Below are positions 48,437-58,928 of a stretch of DNA of 64,000 nt, one piece after another (position 1 is the stretch's first letter; each line of letters begins with the position of its first letter). The stretch spans positions 5,270,001-5,334,000 of the forward strand of contig JAOVFP010000001.1 of assembly GCA_025738555.1 (NCBI GenBank), written 5' to 3'. A program made the translations under genes and the position numbers. Below the pieces are notes generated by a model. That model was given only the letters and a program-made list of their open reading frames with translations, ran no database searches and was not told where the DNA came from. The DNA comes from Cyathus striatus. Its lineage: Eukaryota > Basidiomycota > Agaricomycetes > Agaricales > Nidulariaceae.

Positions 48437-48961
48437 GCTACATAGTAGAGTTACTACACTTGCGTACCCTGATCAAACCCTGATGAAATAAGTTCGATTT
48501 TGAATTAATTTTGAAAGAGTTTTAACTTTTGACTCTTCAATAACATAAAAGCAATTATGCAAGGCCAAATAGCGACAGGTCAATCGGTCACGGTAATCAG
48601 TTCTTCTTTTATTATTTACCAAGGGCGTCATTAGTAAACAATTACGTAGACACCGCCACGCTGGGCCCACATCACCAACACAATCACCTCGAGTCGTGGC
48701 TTTTATCTCGCTACGCAGATACTCAGTCTTCTCGTGGAAGGTACTTCTATTGTTATCAAGGAGGTCATTAAACAATTGCATAGGCGCTCATAATCAAACA
48801 ATAATGGTAAGTACATCCATAAACATTTTCAATCTTACACCATGGCATCTCATTTACGTTACCGCTGTCACTTTCTACTCCAACAATCCTCAGTATTATG
48901 GTAGGCGGAGATTTCATTGACCAATTGTGAATTCATTGTATTAACTACATATTTTTTACAG
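48437..48961. other. Intergenic / possible upstream exon of next gene
   Basis: The last bases (TATTTTTTACAG, 48950-48961) look like a splice acceptor directly before the ATG at 48962, so a 5' exon of the next gene may lie here. No clear candidate was found. Confidence 0.4.
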
Positions 48962-50203
48962 ATGCAACCAACCAAGCCTATCAATGAATTACCGATGGAA
49001 CTCTTACAGAAGATCTTTGATTCATGTTTCGACGTCAAGGGATCGCAGAATCTTTACAGTGTGATACTGCCTCGACAAAATGTTACTCTTACACTATCGC
49101 AAGTCTGCAAATTTTGGCGCTCTATTTCGCATGCCACACCTCGTTTGTGGACGGATATCCACATCAACAATCCTAGTCATGTTAAACTTTGGCTACAAAG
49201 ATCCAGCAATCACCCGTTGTACCTCACGGCCCTGGACCCACAGGGTCGTTGTCATGATTTTAACAGTCGCTCTTTCTCCTATGCACTTGAACATATTTTA
49301 CGGTGGAGAGCTATGGAAATTGATCTTAAGTATTGCCCCGGAGACCAAGTTGTCAGACTCGAAGCAAAAGTTGCTCCTCAACTGGCATTGATGATCATCC
49401 ACCACCACCAAGACCTCAATGGATCACGACAAATTACGGACACCATGTTTTCTTTCTTATCGACTTCTTCTGGGCTGCGTAATATGCGTTTATCACGTGC
49501 CATTGTGCTTTCAACTTCCATGGACATTAATATATGGTCTCGTTTGGCCATAGTTGTGTTATATGAAATTAGGATGGAGAATCCCATAGCAGTCATGTGT
49601 ATTAAGTTTTTATCTATGTGTACTTCCGCTACACATATCGAGTTTACCAGCACCGATATCCTTCCCATACCATTCCAGCTCACGCAAAGTTCAGTATTCA
49701 TACTTCCAAGACTAAAGAATTTGACGCTGGGCCTTGATATGGATGCAATGTCAATCCTTCAGCACTTCTCTCTACCACAGCTCAAAAAATTATACATCAT
49801 TCGAAGTCGTGCGCCGTATGACTATGATGCATTTTCTCTTTTCTTTTCCAGGTCAAACTGTGCACTAAGTATGATTCGCTGGCATTTTGGGAGGTTTGAC
49901 AATGGTATCATCAGTCACCTTAATTGTTCGAAGCTAGATCACATTCCCTGTTTTTGGTTCACCTTCAACGAGCCCGATCGTCAAATAGCTGCTGTCACAA
50001 TAGGAATCCGCTTCAGACTATTATGGCACACCATTAATCCTCATCTACCTGGAAAAATTCTATTCCTCCCAGAGGCTACCATAGGAAGCTGTGGAATCGG
50101 TTGGTGTTTTGATATCAGTACGGGTCCGATTCAGAATTTCGGCAGTGCCTGGACTGGACAAGAAGTGAAACGCAAAACTCTTCGCACTTACTTTACATTG
50201 TAG
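48962..50203 (+). CDS. F-box/LRR protein (paralogue of 31321-32587)
   Basis: The single resolved exon encodes 413 aa from MQPTKPINELPMELLQKIFDSCF, an F-box at the very N-terminus. LSQVCKFWRSISHATPRLWTDI and LWLQRSSNHPLYLTA follow, shared with the gene at 31321-32587, then leucine-rich repeats. The ATG directly follows an acceptor-like TTTTTTACAG. In the paralogue the F-box exon is also preceded by a small exon, so the true start may be upstream. The last 60 residues are less repeat-like. Probable SCF adaptor. Confidence 0.8.
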   Translation: MQPTKPINELPMELLQKIFDSCFDVKGSQNLYSVILPRQNVTLTLSQVCKFWRSISHATPRLWTDIHINNPSHVKLWLQRSSNHPLYLTALDPQGRCHDFNSRSFSYALEHILRWRAMEIDLKYCPGDQVVRLEAKVAPQLALMIIHHHQDLNGSRQITDTMFSFLSTSSGLRNMRLSRAIVLSTSMDINIWSRLAIVVLYEIRMENPIAVMCIKFLSMCTSATHIEFTSTDILPIPFQLTQSSVFILPRLKNLTLGLDMDAMSILQHFSLPQLKKLYIIRSRAPYDYDAFSLFFSRSNCALSMIRWHFGRFDNGIISHLNCSKLDHIPCFWFTFNEPDRQIAAVTIGIRFRLLWHTINPHLPGKILFLPEATIGSCGIGWCFDISTGPIQNFGSAWTGQEVKRKTLRTYFTL

Positions 50204-50342
50204 AAGCATCTCAGTCTCTGTTGAAAATCCAAATACTTATATAATCGCTACATAAAAGTTACTCAGGCCTATTATCCACGGGGTAAATTCCAACTATGCG
50301 CTCCCTCTTTTTTTAAAGTAGATTGAACATGAAGTCATCCTA

Positions 50343-51455
50343 TTACATTTTAATTCTATCCAGTACACTGACTTTTTCCAATGTTTGAATAGCTTTTATT
50401 GTCTTAGAGATTTGTTCATAGGGCAATCCACCTGTCTTTTGTCTCTCTATCGCTTCCTTAAGGGAGCGCCTCAGTTGCTTCCCTGCAGAAGTTTCCGGAA
50501 TAAGCTTAGAATTGTCCACAAGTTCCTTTTGAAGGCAAAGATCGTCAAAATTTTCTTCCTTACGCCTGTCCACAGCATAGTTGATCAGATCTTGAGCAGA
50601 ATTTTGCGTTCCTTCGAACCGCATTAGTTTAGCTCCTGTATCTATCATCTGTTTGAAATATTTATCCTTCAACTGGACCTCTCTCTGTTCCTCAGACAGA
50701 TTCCATGGTTGGGACCACTTAGTAGTGACGCACACCACGCATTTTAGATTGTCTCGGCCACAGAGTTCCTTCATCATTTCAATATTTTCACGAGTAGACC
50801 CGTGCATACGCGATTGAGTTATATCAACAAGATATAGCACTCCGGCCAATTTCATACGTTTTACATACCTAATATTTAACTACCAGAATGATCAGAAAGA
50901 TAATAAGGGGGCTAACTTACGACTTTGCAAGCCAGACTGATATTCGCCTTAAGATTTCTGCATCATCGATATATGTGTCATCAAATCCTGGAGTATCCAG
51001 AATAACTAGGCGTGGACGATCTTGCAGTGGGACGATGACATGTTGTAAGTGTTCTGTGCACGATATTAGGCCGTGTCCTATCTGCATTATGCCATCATCC
51101 AGGAGTGTGTTTATGAACTATCATCATAGGTTGTTAAGATTAAGATCTTATTCTGCATACTATATCGGTACCGTGCTCTTTCCTACACCTGTTGGTCCCA
51201 TGATGCTAAAGTAAGATGCTCTTAATAAGAGGTGAATCTTGATCTAACACACACGTACGCGATAACTAGGTCACCAAGGTTTCCATCTTCTACGATATTG
51301 TCCCTGCTCTTGATATATTTCCTCTCGAATTTCCATTTCCTAGAGTCTGCTGGAGAACAATAGATTTGAACACGAAAGTCGTCGAGCATGTTGTAGAGAA
51401 GTGAACTGGGAGATCGATGAGCCGTATCATTATTTATATGCCAATTCACAGGCAT
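50343..51455 (-). CDS. AIG1/GIMAP-like P-loop GTPase, copy 1
   Basis: Four exons (51259-51455, 51172-51205, 50921-51117, 50343-50868) encode about 317 aa. The G domain shows G1 IMGPTGVGKST (encoded mostly by a 34-nt exon), G3 LVILDTPGFDDTY, the helix AEILRRISVWLAKS, LYLVDITQSRM, and VVCVTTKWSQ at the G4 position. The C-terminal part is helical and charged (KQLRRSLKEAIERQ). It binds GTP; the role is unknown. Agaricomycetes have many such genes. Exon sizes and phases equal those of the neighbour at 51721-52885 except at the ends, showing tandem duplication. Confidence 0.85.
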
Positions 51456-51720
51456 GCATAGAACTCGTGGGGGATCTTCAGGTTTGCACCCCAGGATGGT
51501 ATCGGATCTCCACCGGGCTGGTCAAAATCACAGGTTGCTATATATCACAACGATCGTGGTGAGAGTACGTTGCTTACCAAAGAGCATCTCTTTAACAGAA
51601 GAATCACATAAAAACATATAATAACGATCTAATATAGTATTACACTACGAGAGGTTGAAGGATGACTATAAATACATATCGCATTGATTGACCATTCGGG
51701 GATAGTAGCATATGTACCTC

Positions 51721-52885
51721 TTAAACGAGAATGAGCGGGGTGTGATATAAGTCTTGGATAAATTTACCACTATTCCAAGTTCGAAATGGCATTAGTAATA
51801 CATTGCGAGGGAAAGCAAAACACGAGAAGCTTACAAGCTTCAAAAAGTCTTTAAATTTGTCCGTCATGCTTCTCTTATCCAGTGTTTGAATGGCTTTCTG
51901 AGTCTTTACGATTTGATCCTCAGGTAACTTTCTTTCCCTTTGTTTTTGCAGGAACTCTGCAAGGGTGGTTCTAAGCCGCTTTCCAGCAGAGGTTTCCGGA
52001 ATGTACTTTGATTGGTCCACAAGTTCCACTTGAAGGCGTACTTTGTTCTGTTGGTCCTCTCGCAGGACATACTCTACAATATTACGAGCGGATTCATAAG
52101 TCCCATTGAACCTCTCCAAACTAGCTCCGGAATTCAACATGTCCACAAGGTATTTGGTTCTTAATTGTTGCTCTCGTTCTTGTTCAGACGGATCGTTGGA
52201 CCATTTGGTTGTTACACAAACAACGGATTTCAACTGATCTCGTCCACAAAGGTCCTTCATCACTTCGATGTTTTCGCGCACAGACCCATTCATACGGGGC
52301 TGGGTTATATCAGCCAGATAAAGGATGCCTGTCAGACCCATATGTTTGACATATCTGAGATTTGTATTTTTATATAAATAGAACAATGCAAAAATCACTA
52401 AAAGCTTACGAAGTAGCTAGCCAAACGGATATTCGTCTTAGTATCTCCGCATCATCGATATAGGTATCGTCAAACCCCGGGGTATCCAAGATAATTACTC
52501 GGTTACGCTTTTTTTCACGGGGGATTTCAACGATAGCATGTTGGATTTTTGCCGTGCAAGATGTCAGATCATGTCCTACTGCCATGGTTTCTTTTTTCAG
52601 AAGAGTGTTTATGAACTGTTAACATCGTTCAGGTTATAGGATTACAGTGACTGCAGTTCCAAATACCGTGCTCTTTCCAACGCCGGTCGGCCCCATAACA
52701 CTATCAGGAACAGTACAGTTAATGTTCTGTTAAGTACACAGCCAGAAAAGGAAAGGTGCGTACGCAATAACTTGGTCAGTAGGATTCCCCTCGAGTGGAA
52801 AAACGGCATCATCTTTTCTGACGTATTTCTTCTCTTTCTTCCATTTTCTTATATCTTGTCCACTGTTGTCTGATGGAGGGGGCAT
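51721..52885 (-). CDS. AIG1/GIMAP-like P-loop GTPase, copy 2
   Basis: Four exons (52764-52885, 52667-52700, 52410-52615, 51721-52354) encode about 331 aa. It starts MPPPSDNSGQDIRKWKKEKK, followed by G1 VMGPTGVGKST, G3 VIILDTPGFDDTY and the G4-like CVTTKWSND. Compared with the neighbour copy it has about 20 extra C-terminal residues (PRNVLLMPFRTWNSGKF). The 34-nt G1 exon is the same length in both. It lies 265 bp upstream of copy 1 on the same strand. Predicted to be a cytosolic or membrane-associated GTP-binding protein; the substrate or partner is unknown. Confidence 0.85.
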
Positions 52886-53485
52886 TGTAAGTGTAGTAAG
52901 TGTAGAAGTGTTATAAGTGAAGAGTGGGTCTTAATGCCATATATAATGCGAAACATGCGTATAACTCATGGAGAGCATTGCATGATCATTAACGCCAATT
53001 ATGCCCTTTAGCGCTTAATCGATAAAATGGGTAGTAGCTGAAGGCAACGCACTGCACACATCGTTTTGTATCAACTCGTGCCTAGCTCGTGGAATAAACG
53101 AGTTTCGAAAGAGGCTTGTCCGTTTACCATCATTTCGGAAGAGAGACGGCGCCACTGAAGTAGTTTGAAGCGGAAGGCAATTCCCACACGCAATAAATCG
53201 TATGAAACCGCCAACGGATCCGTACCCGGAATTGAAGCGGAAGGCAAGGTCGTTGCATTGTGCAGACAATAAGTAAAGGTAAGGTTTGCAATACCTATTG
53301 ATGATATACATTTTCAACAGACGAGATGCAGAGAAGAAGCTTTCGAATACTAATAGCGCAATAGGCACGCCAGCACGTGAGACTATAGAGAGCACTTATA
53401 AGCAGCATGAAACCGTACTTCTTTCAAACAAGAACCAAAAGAACACACCAGGGCATTCCTAGAAGCCTTAGTCATAACAACTATA
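52886..53485. other. Divergent intergenic region, no gene seen
   Basis: A minus-strand open frame (53015-53395) has no domain character. GAAGCGGAAGGCAA occurs twice (about 53168 and 53235). The region holds promoters for the GTPase and the DUF1989 gene. Confidence 0.4.
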
Positions 53486-54364
53486 ATGACCAATCCTCGC
53501 CCAACTCCCACTCCAGCGTACAACACTCCACCCATAGATCAGCCGCTCTACGAGCGTATAGCGGCCTGCGAAAGAATCTCGACCTACACCCATGTCATCC
53601 CACCGCTTTCATCGCACGCATGGCGCGTCCCAGCAGGTCACGTACTCCGTCTATCGACGCCAGACGGACCACAAGTGGGCGATCTGAACCTCTGGGCACT
53701 ACATAACCCACGAGAGCGTTTCTGGGCTTCACGAACCCGTCAGCTCCATCGTGCCCATCTGACGACGTTTGACAGGCTATGGAGTAATCTGCCCTATCTC
53801 AGGCCGATGGCTACCATCGTAGCGGATTCGCTAGGTGACAGAGGCGTGAAGCGCGTCCACGACCTACTCGGAACACGGTGCGACCCATATGTGAATAAAC
53901 TGCTTACGGGGCTGGACTATGATTATCACTGTCATAGTAATCTCGTTCGCGCAGTTTTGCCGTATGGTTTGAACGAACAGGATGTCCATGATGTTATCAA
54001 TGTGTTCCAGGTGACGGGGCTTGATGAAGAGGAGCGATACTATATGGAGCCTTCCCCCGCTATACCAGGAGATTATCTCGATTTTTTCGCGGAGCAAGAC
54101 CTTCTATGTGCGCTGAGCACATGTCCTGGTGGAGACTTGAGCACCTGGGGTTGGGCAGGAGAAGGAGAAGCCGGAGAGAAAGTGAACAGCAGTGATTGTT
54201 GTCGACCGATAAAAGTTGAAGTGTTCAAGATGAATGATGAGGTTGATATCCTAAAGGATTGGAAAGGTGCTGGAGAACCGGGGCATGGATATCGAGGCTT
54301 TCATGGGATTCGGACGAAGGAGCTCGACGTCGCGCGCAACGTTGTGCATCGTAATACTAGTTGA
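53486..54364 (+). CDS. DUF1989 (urea carboxylase-associated type) protein
   Basis: This is a single-exon gene of 292 aa. Recognisable family features are VIPPLSSHAWRVPAGHVLRL, GPQVGDLNLWALHNPRERFW, the His/Cys-rich CDPY...DYDYHCHSNLVRAV, and INVFQVTGLDEEERYYMEPSPAIPGDYLDFFAEQDLLCALSTCPGGD near the C-terminus, which match the DUF1989 domain found in proteins linked to urea/allophanate metabolism. A direct enzymatic role is not established for the family. GC content and codon use look higher in G/C than neighbouring F-box genes, consistent with a conserved gene. No intron is needed. Confidence 0.88.
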   Translation: MTNPRPTPTPAYNTPPIDQPLYERIAACERISTYTHVIPPLSSHAWRVPAGHVLRLSTPDGPQVGDLNLWALHNPRERFWASRTRQLHRAHLTTFDRLWSNLPYLRPMATIVADSLGDRGVKRVHDLLGTRCDPYVNKLLTGLDYDYHCHSNLVRAVLPYGLNEQDVHDVINVFQVTGLDEEERYYMEPSPAIPGDYLDFFAEQDLLCALSTCPGGDLSTWGWAGEGEAGEKVNSSDCCRPIKVEVFKMNDEVDILKDWKGAGEPGHGYRGFHGIRTKELDVARNVVHRNTS

Positions 54365-54542
54365 AAACTTTGCCAGTGTAAGTTCCCACGCGCACGCGTC
54401 GCGCCCCTCCACGGCGCTTACAACCGAAGTTGAACGCAATTGAACGTTCTGAAGAATCTGAACTAACATCCACTGGCTTTTAAGTTACAGACTCATCTCC
54501 CGGAGACACAATTTCCATAGTTTGTACACGTTGTACTTATAT

Positions 54543-54804
54543 TGTGGAGGAAGATACTAGCTTGGGGGTATCTTCTTGACAAAGAATATGCGAGTGGAAC
54601 GACATCCGTCGATCCTCCAGTTCTAGTGAGGTACGATTCGAGCTGAAATGGGGGGAAACGAAAACCTGGATTCAATGAGTATACGTACGACAGTTTAAGT
54701 AGCTAACGAATGCGGTATCTATGAGTAAGCGACAGAAAGAATGAAATGAGGTACGGTAATGAAAAACACGAGATTCGCATTGCAGGCAAACTGCATGCTC
54801 TACA
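54543..54804. mobile_element. 262-bp LTR-like element (solo LTR), copy 2
   Basis: It has the same length and ends (TGTGGAGG...GCTCTACA) as 20213-20474, with scattered point differences. It is flanked by ATAT on both sides (54539-54542, 54805-54808). It lies about 170 bp beyond the 3' end of the F-box gene at 54977, and copy 1 lies inside an F-box pseudogene. Confidence 0.75.
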
Positions 54805-54830
54805 ATATCTGAATTGATTTTCTCTTAAGG

Positions 54831-54881
54831 ATTCCATCATTGACGATAGCACTACATAGGCATTTCCAACAAGTCTCCAAG
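54831..54881. repeat. Direct repeat flanking F-box gene, left copy
   Basis: GATTCCATCATTGACGATAG and the following 30 bases recur with few changes at 57003-57058, beyond the 5' end of the F-box gene, about 2.2 kb away. Confidence 0.6.
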
Positions 54882-54976
54882 GATTTAATTCAGAGGAGTG
54901 CCAATCACACCTGAGAATGAAGTCTGGGTAATTCATATGAATTTACTCGAGAATTACTAAGTATAATGCAGTTCTG

Positions 54977-56738
54977 TCAGTAGTCGTAAGAATCTGAGTC
55001 CTCCTCCTGCTCCGATGAATAGTACTCTGAACACTCTGATTCATCCGAATCACCGTCCGTCCACGTCAACACCTTCGCCTTTAACGTTAACTCGACCTCG
55101 ACCTTTATTCCCAATTCTTTTCTAAGATCCTTCAGGCGAGTAAATACTAAAGCAAGTTTCACGTGCACTGACTGAACAACATCAACAGCTGTCAATTTGA
55201 CAAATAGTAAAGGCAGTGGCACGGAAGTGTGGCTACCATTCTTCATATGAATTTTGGAGGATCTGGAGCGCAAGAACTCCTCTGCGGACTGTAAATTTCG
55301 AGCATCTACCACATGAGATGGATGAAGTATGAGCTGGAAGTTCTGCAACGAGGGAAGCAATTGTGCACTTTCTAACTCCGGATTCCATATAAGCCCCTTC
55401 AAGGTGTCCGTTCCCGAATCAGAGCCCATGTCCAAGAGAACAAGCTCTTTGGCATCACGTACTTGTTCTATTACATCGAGCACGAAGTAGTCCCGGTCTT
55501 CGCTTATCATCTGGAGTGTCAACTGGTTCATAACGGTTCCAGCATCGGATTGCTCAATCATACGAGAGATATCTTCTAAATTCCTGCGACTTTCCATCAT
55601 TTGGATATTGGCAAGTTTAGGGACACAAAGAATAGAGAAGATTTCGGACCTGTCGTCGTAGTCACAAGTTCCCAGGGTATGTAAGGATGGAAGCGTTATA
55701 ACCTTGGCTGTATGCGGTGCCAATCTTCCACTATTGCATATATATAATTCTTCTAGAAGGGACATTGAGCGCAATGCCGAAATAAAGGTCGTTTCAATGC
55801 CCTGAAATGATAGGTGCATTGTAAGTTTCTTTAGGGTGGCCCAAGGGAATTCCTGAATATCGGTGACATGGCTGCATTTCACATTTAGCTCTTGAAGCTC
55901 TGTTGCACCTCGGAAGCGTTGTAAAGAGCATACCCGATGTGACTCATCAAGTAAAGCGAGTGTACGAAGTCGTGGAAGCCCATATCGGACTGCGGTCTCC
56001 ATAGAAGTCTCCTTTGCTGTCTTCTCTTTTATGAAGCGTATGTCAATTGTAAGAGATGTCCAGCGATCTGTATGTTGTCCAATATCATAAATTGCCGAAA
56101 TAGGAAATTTTCGGTATTGGGCAGTAGGCAGGATAGAGATTGAAAGCGGGCTCCTCCCTGAGAGTCTGAGACATGTCTGAATACGAAGCGTGACAGCAGC
56201 CGGCTTTATCTGAATCACTTCCACATAAAAAGTACTCCATAACGATGATGTGCCCTTAATAATGTCGCGCCATCTAGCACAGACACACCATAGATCCCAA
56301 ATGCCACGTCGAAAGCCGATATTGATGCCATCTCCACCAATAACATATGCAAATATTTCAACAAGAAGCTCATCTGGTAGCCTCCGTATAGGGGATAATA
56401 AGGCATGTTGGAATATCTTGAATGTACGAATATTGGTTAATTGCGATTGCAGTTGGGATAGTTCATCTTCGAGTGTTTGAATGATTGTTTCGCTGGACGA
56501 TACAAAGTTTTGTATTATAGAGCGGTCTGATGGATTCGGGACATAACGCGAACGAGAGAGGGACGCAGGAGCTGACAGAGCGGGGATTGTACTGAGTATT
56601 CCTGTCAAAGTGCTGCATTTCGTGCATGCAGACGGAAAGCTTCCATATGGCAGTAAGAGTAAATACAAGTGCACTCTCGATATGATGTCGAATTTAAACT
56701 TACTTAAAGCTAGAAACCTCGTTGGTAGGGGTTTCCAT
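54977..56738 (-). CDS. F-box/LRR protein
   Basis: Two exons (56704-56738, 54977-56639) with a 64-nt GTAAGT...AG intron encode about 565 aa. Exon 1 is METPTNEVSSF plus a split codon. Exon 2 gives FPSACTKCSTLTGIL, SDRSIIQNFVSSSETIIQTLEDELSQL (coiled coil), the F-box LSPIRRLPDELLVEIFAYV, VCARWRDIIKGTSSLWSTF, about ten leucine-rich repeats and an acidic tail ending EEDSDSYDY. Reading upstream of exon 2 without splicing would add an atypical 80 residues and is rejected, because the paralogues share the short first exon. Its first exon, coiled-coil segment and upstream DNA match the left-edge gene. Probable SCF adaptor. Confidence 0.88.
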
Positions 56739-57225
56739 GGTGAAAAATTAAGGGTGGTAGTTTCAATTTCAAGGAAGTTTTGTAAGAGCGCGATGCGATA
56801 TGTAACATAGGATGGAAGCAACAACGAAGCAAGGTGACAAAAGCCTTGCAAAAGCCGTGACCAAACTTGCGCCTTGGCGTTTTTCAACATTCATGTCATG
56901 TGATCGAGTGCCGTTATGAACTAGAGATTCAGTCAGATAAGAACCGAATTGATTACTATGGTTCAAGTTGCACTAAGCCAATGGCGAAAACGATTCTTTG
57001 TGATTCCGTCATTGACGATAGCGCTACATAAGTAGGTATCTCCAACAAACCTCCAACTCGAAGGTTTTTTGACTGAGTTGGGTTCTACCCACCGCTCCCA
57101 CCACTCAAAGTTTACACTAGAAGTTATGTATGCCGTAAAATCAGGGTATTTAATAGACGCAAGTAAGTACCCGAAGACACTCGTTTAATCTTCGCAACGA
57201 TGGAACCGAACATTAAGCTCTGGTA
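56739..57225. other. Divergent intergenic region
   Basis: 56739-56900 is shared with bases 329-470 at the left edge (duplicated F-box promoter). 57003-57058 is the second copy of the direct repeat at 54831-54881. No gene is seen. Confidence 0.5.
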
Positions 57226-57235
57226 GTATATAAAA
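57226..57235 (+). promoter_or_regulatory. TATA box of GH16-like gene
   Basis: TATATAAAAG lies 88 bp upstream of the ATG at 57323. Confidence 0.6.
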
Positions 57236-57322
57236 GTTGCTCGCCAGCGATGCTAATTTTCTCCCTCCCCTCAGAGTGTTTCTTTTGCCTCTCTTAGCTT
57301 GTTACCAACTTCACCTTCAGAC

Positions 57323-58889
57323 ATGAAAGGCGTTATAGTCGTTCTTTTTTCAGCGTTCGTTACCACCTATGCATCTCCGTACTGGTTATCTGAAAACGTT
57401 GTGGGAGATGAATTTTATCGCTTTTTCGAATTTGAAAGCATTCCTGATCCCACTCATGGACGCGTGTACGTAGAGTCAACTTCTAATATAGTACATCATT
57501 TTTCATTAATGTACTACAGGAACTACGTGGATGAGCACACAGCACGCACATCTAACCTTACCTACGCAAAAGATGATACTTTTGTACTACGCGCTGACGA
57601 CACGACGGTGCTTAACCCAGATGGTCCTGGCAGGAATTCTGTTAGGATCCGCTCTAGGAAAACGTACACTAATCACGTAGCTGTGTATGTTCATTTGTTT
57701 AATTAGGATTTAACACCTCAGTACTAAATGGTATTTTGTAGATTCAATATTCGTCATATGCCCCAAGGATGCGGGTATGCTTCTCCCTTTCAAGTTCTCA
57801 GGGTATGCAAAATTGTTCAATTTTAGGACGTGGGCAGCGGTTCGTGAAACACTAGAAGCAAATCAGCCGTATGGGGTATTACAGTTCAGGTCGCAGAACT
57901 TTTGTCACCTTTTCTAATCGGAACCAATTCAATGCAGGGCGTAGTTGACATCATTGAGGGAGTAAATGATCAAGCTCCTAATTTGATAACTCTTCATACC
58001 ACTAGCGGTGTGTATGTCTAGTAAAATATTTCGACTCTATATTAACATTGTTTAAATTAGGTTGTACAATGCCATCTAATCGAGAACAGACTGGGTAATA
58101 AACACCACCGTCTTGCACAGTTAATATTCTCTTCTGATTCTCCTACTAGAACGACAACCCAATTAGATTGCGATGTATCCGTTAACCACAACGCAGGCTG
58201 TGGTGTTAAGGCGCAAGCTACTGATAGTTATGGTCCCTCCTTCAATAACATAGGTGGCGGGTGGTTCGTGATGATTTATTGATGCCTCCCAACTGTCACG
58301 GTCATAATGTTCACAATATGTACAGGTATGCTATGGAGCGACAATCGGATGGGATTAAAATGTGGTTCTGGCCCCGCAACCATCCATCAGTTCCGCAGGA
58401 TATCAAGTATGGCGAGTTTGAGGCCAATCCTGAACAATGGGTACGAGCTCATTTACCTGCAACGATAGCATCTGCGTTTACTTACATCTTAAATAATAGG
58501 GTGTTCCTGTTGCAAATTTTCCGAATACTTCTTGTGATTTCAACGAGCATTTCAGCGAGCATAATATTATTATAAATTTGACGTTATGTACAAAATCCCC
58601 TTTTTCTTTGCACAAGGAGCACTCACGTCAAATCAACAGGCGGGGACTGGGCCGGTAATGCATATTCACAGTCAGGATGCCCCTCAACGTGTATTGGTGT
58701 GTGGCAGTTTCAAATAGAAGGCGCTCTTCTCATTGACTCCTGCCAGACTTCGTGAACAACAATCCTGGAGCATTTAAGGAAGCATATTTCGACTTTGAAT
58801 CCGTGAACATGTATTTGCATCCAGACGAATACGTGACAGAGCTTGTGGATATGAAGCATCTCAAATCGAATTACCAGAGTCGCGTCTAA
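57323..58889 (+). CDS. GH16 glucanase-like secreted protein lacking the nucleophile Glu
   Basis: Eleven exons (57323-57465, 57520-57684, 57742-57774, 57827-57875, 57938-58007, 58061-58094, 58150-58263, 58326-58440, 58500-58587, 58640-58696, 58747-58889) encode about 336 aa. The signal peptide is MKGVIVVLFSAFVTTYASP. The fold is that of mixed-linkage glucanases of family 16: FFEFESIPDPTHGRVNYVDE, NIRHMPQGCGTW, DIIEGVNDQ, LHTTSGCTMP, NAGCGVKA, WYAMER, IKMWFWPRN, GVPVANFP, CGDWAG and AYFDFESVNMYL. The active-site motif, normally ExDxxE, reads GVVDIIEG: the first Glu (nucleophile) is Val (codon GTA), whereas the second Glu is kept. TWPAVWET-like has become TWAAVRET. All ten introns splice cleanly, so the frame is maintained. 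It is probably not a hydrolase now; a glucan-binding role or early decay is possible. Confidence 0.88.
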
Positions 58890-58928
58890 TCTTCAAAGAA
58901 TCATACAACTACGTTCATTCCTCTAGTG

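Noticed and set aside
53015..53395. 126-aa minus-strand frame between the GTPase and DUF1989 genes
   Set aside because: No domain, no splice context, and it overlaps the promoter region.
56739..56890. Unspliced N-terminal extension of the F-box gene to 56890
   Set aside because: Would translate the intron and the upstream region; the METPTNE exon and a GTAAGT donor give a shorter protein matching paralogues.
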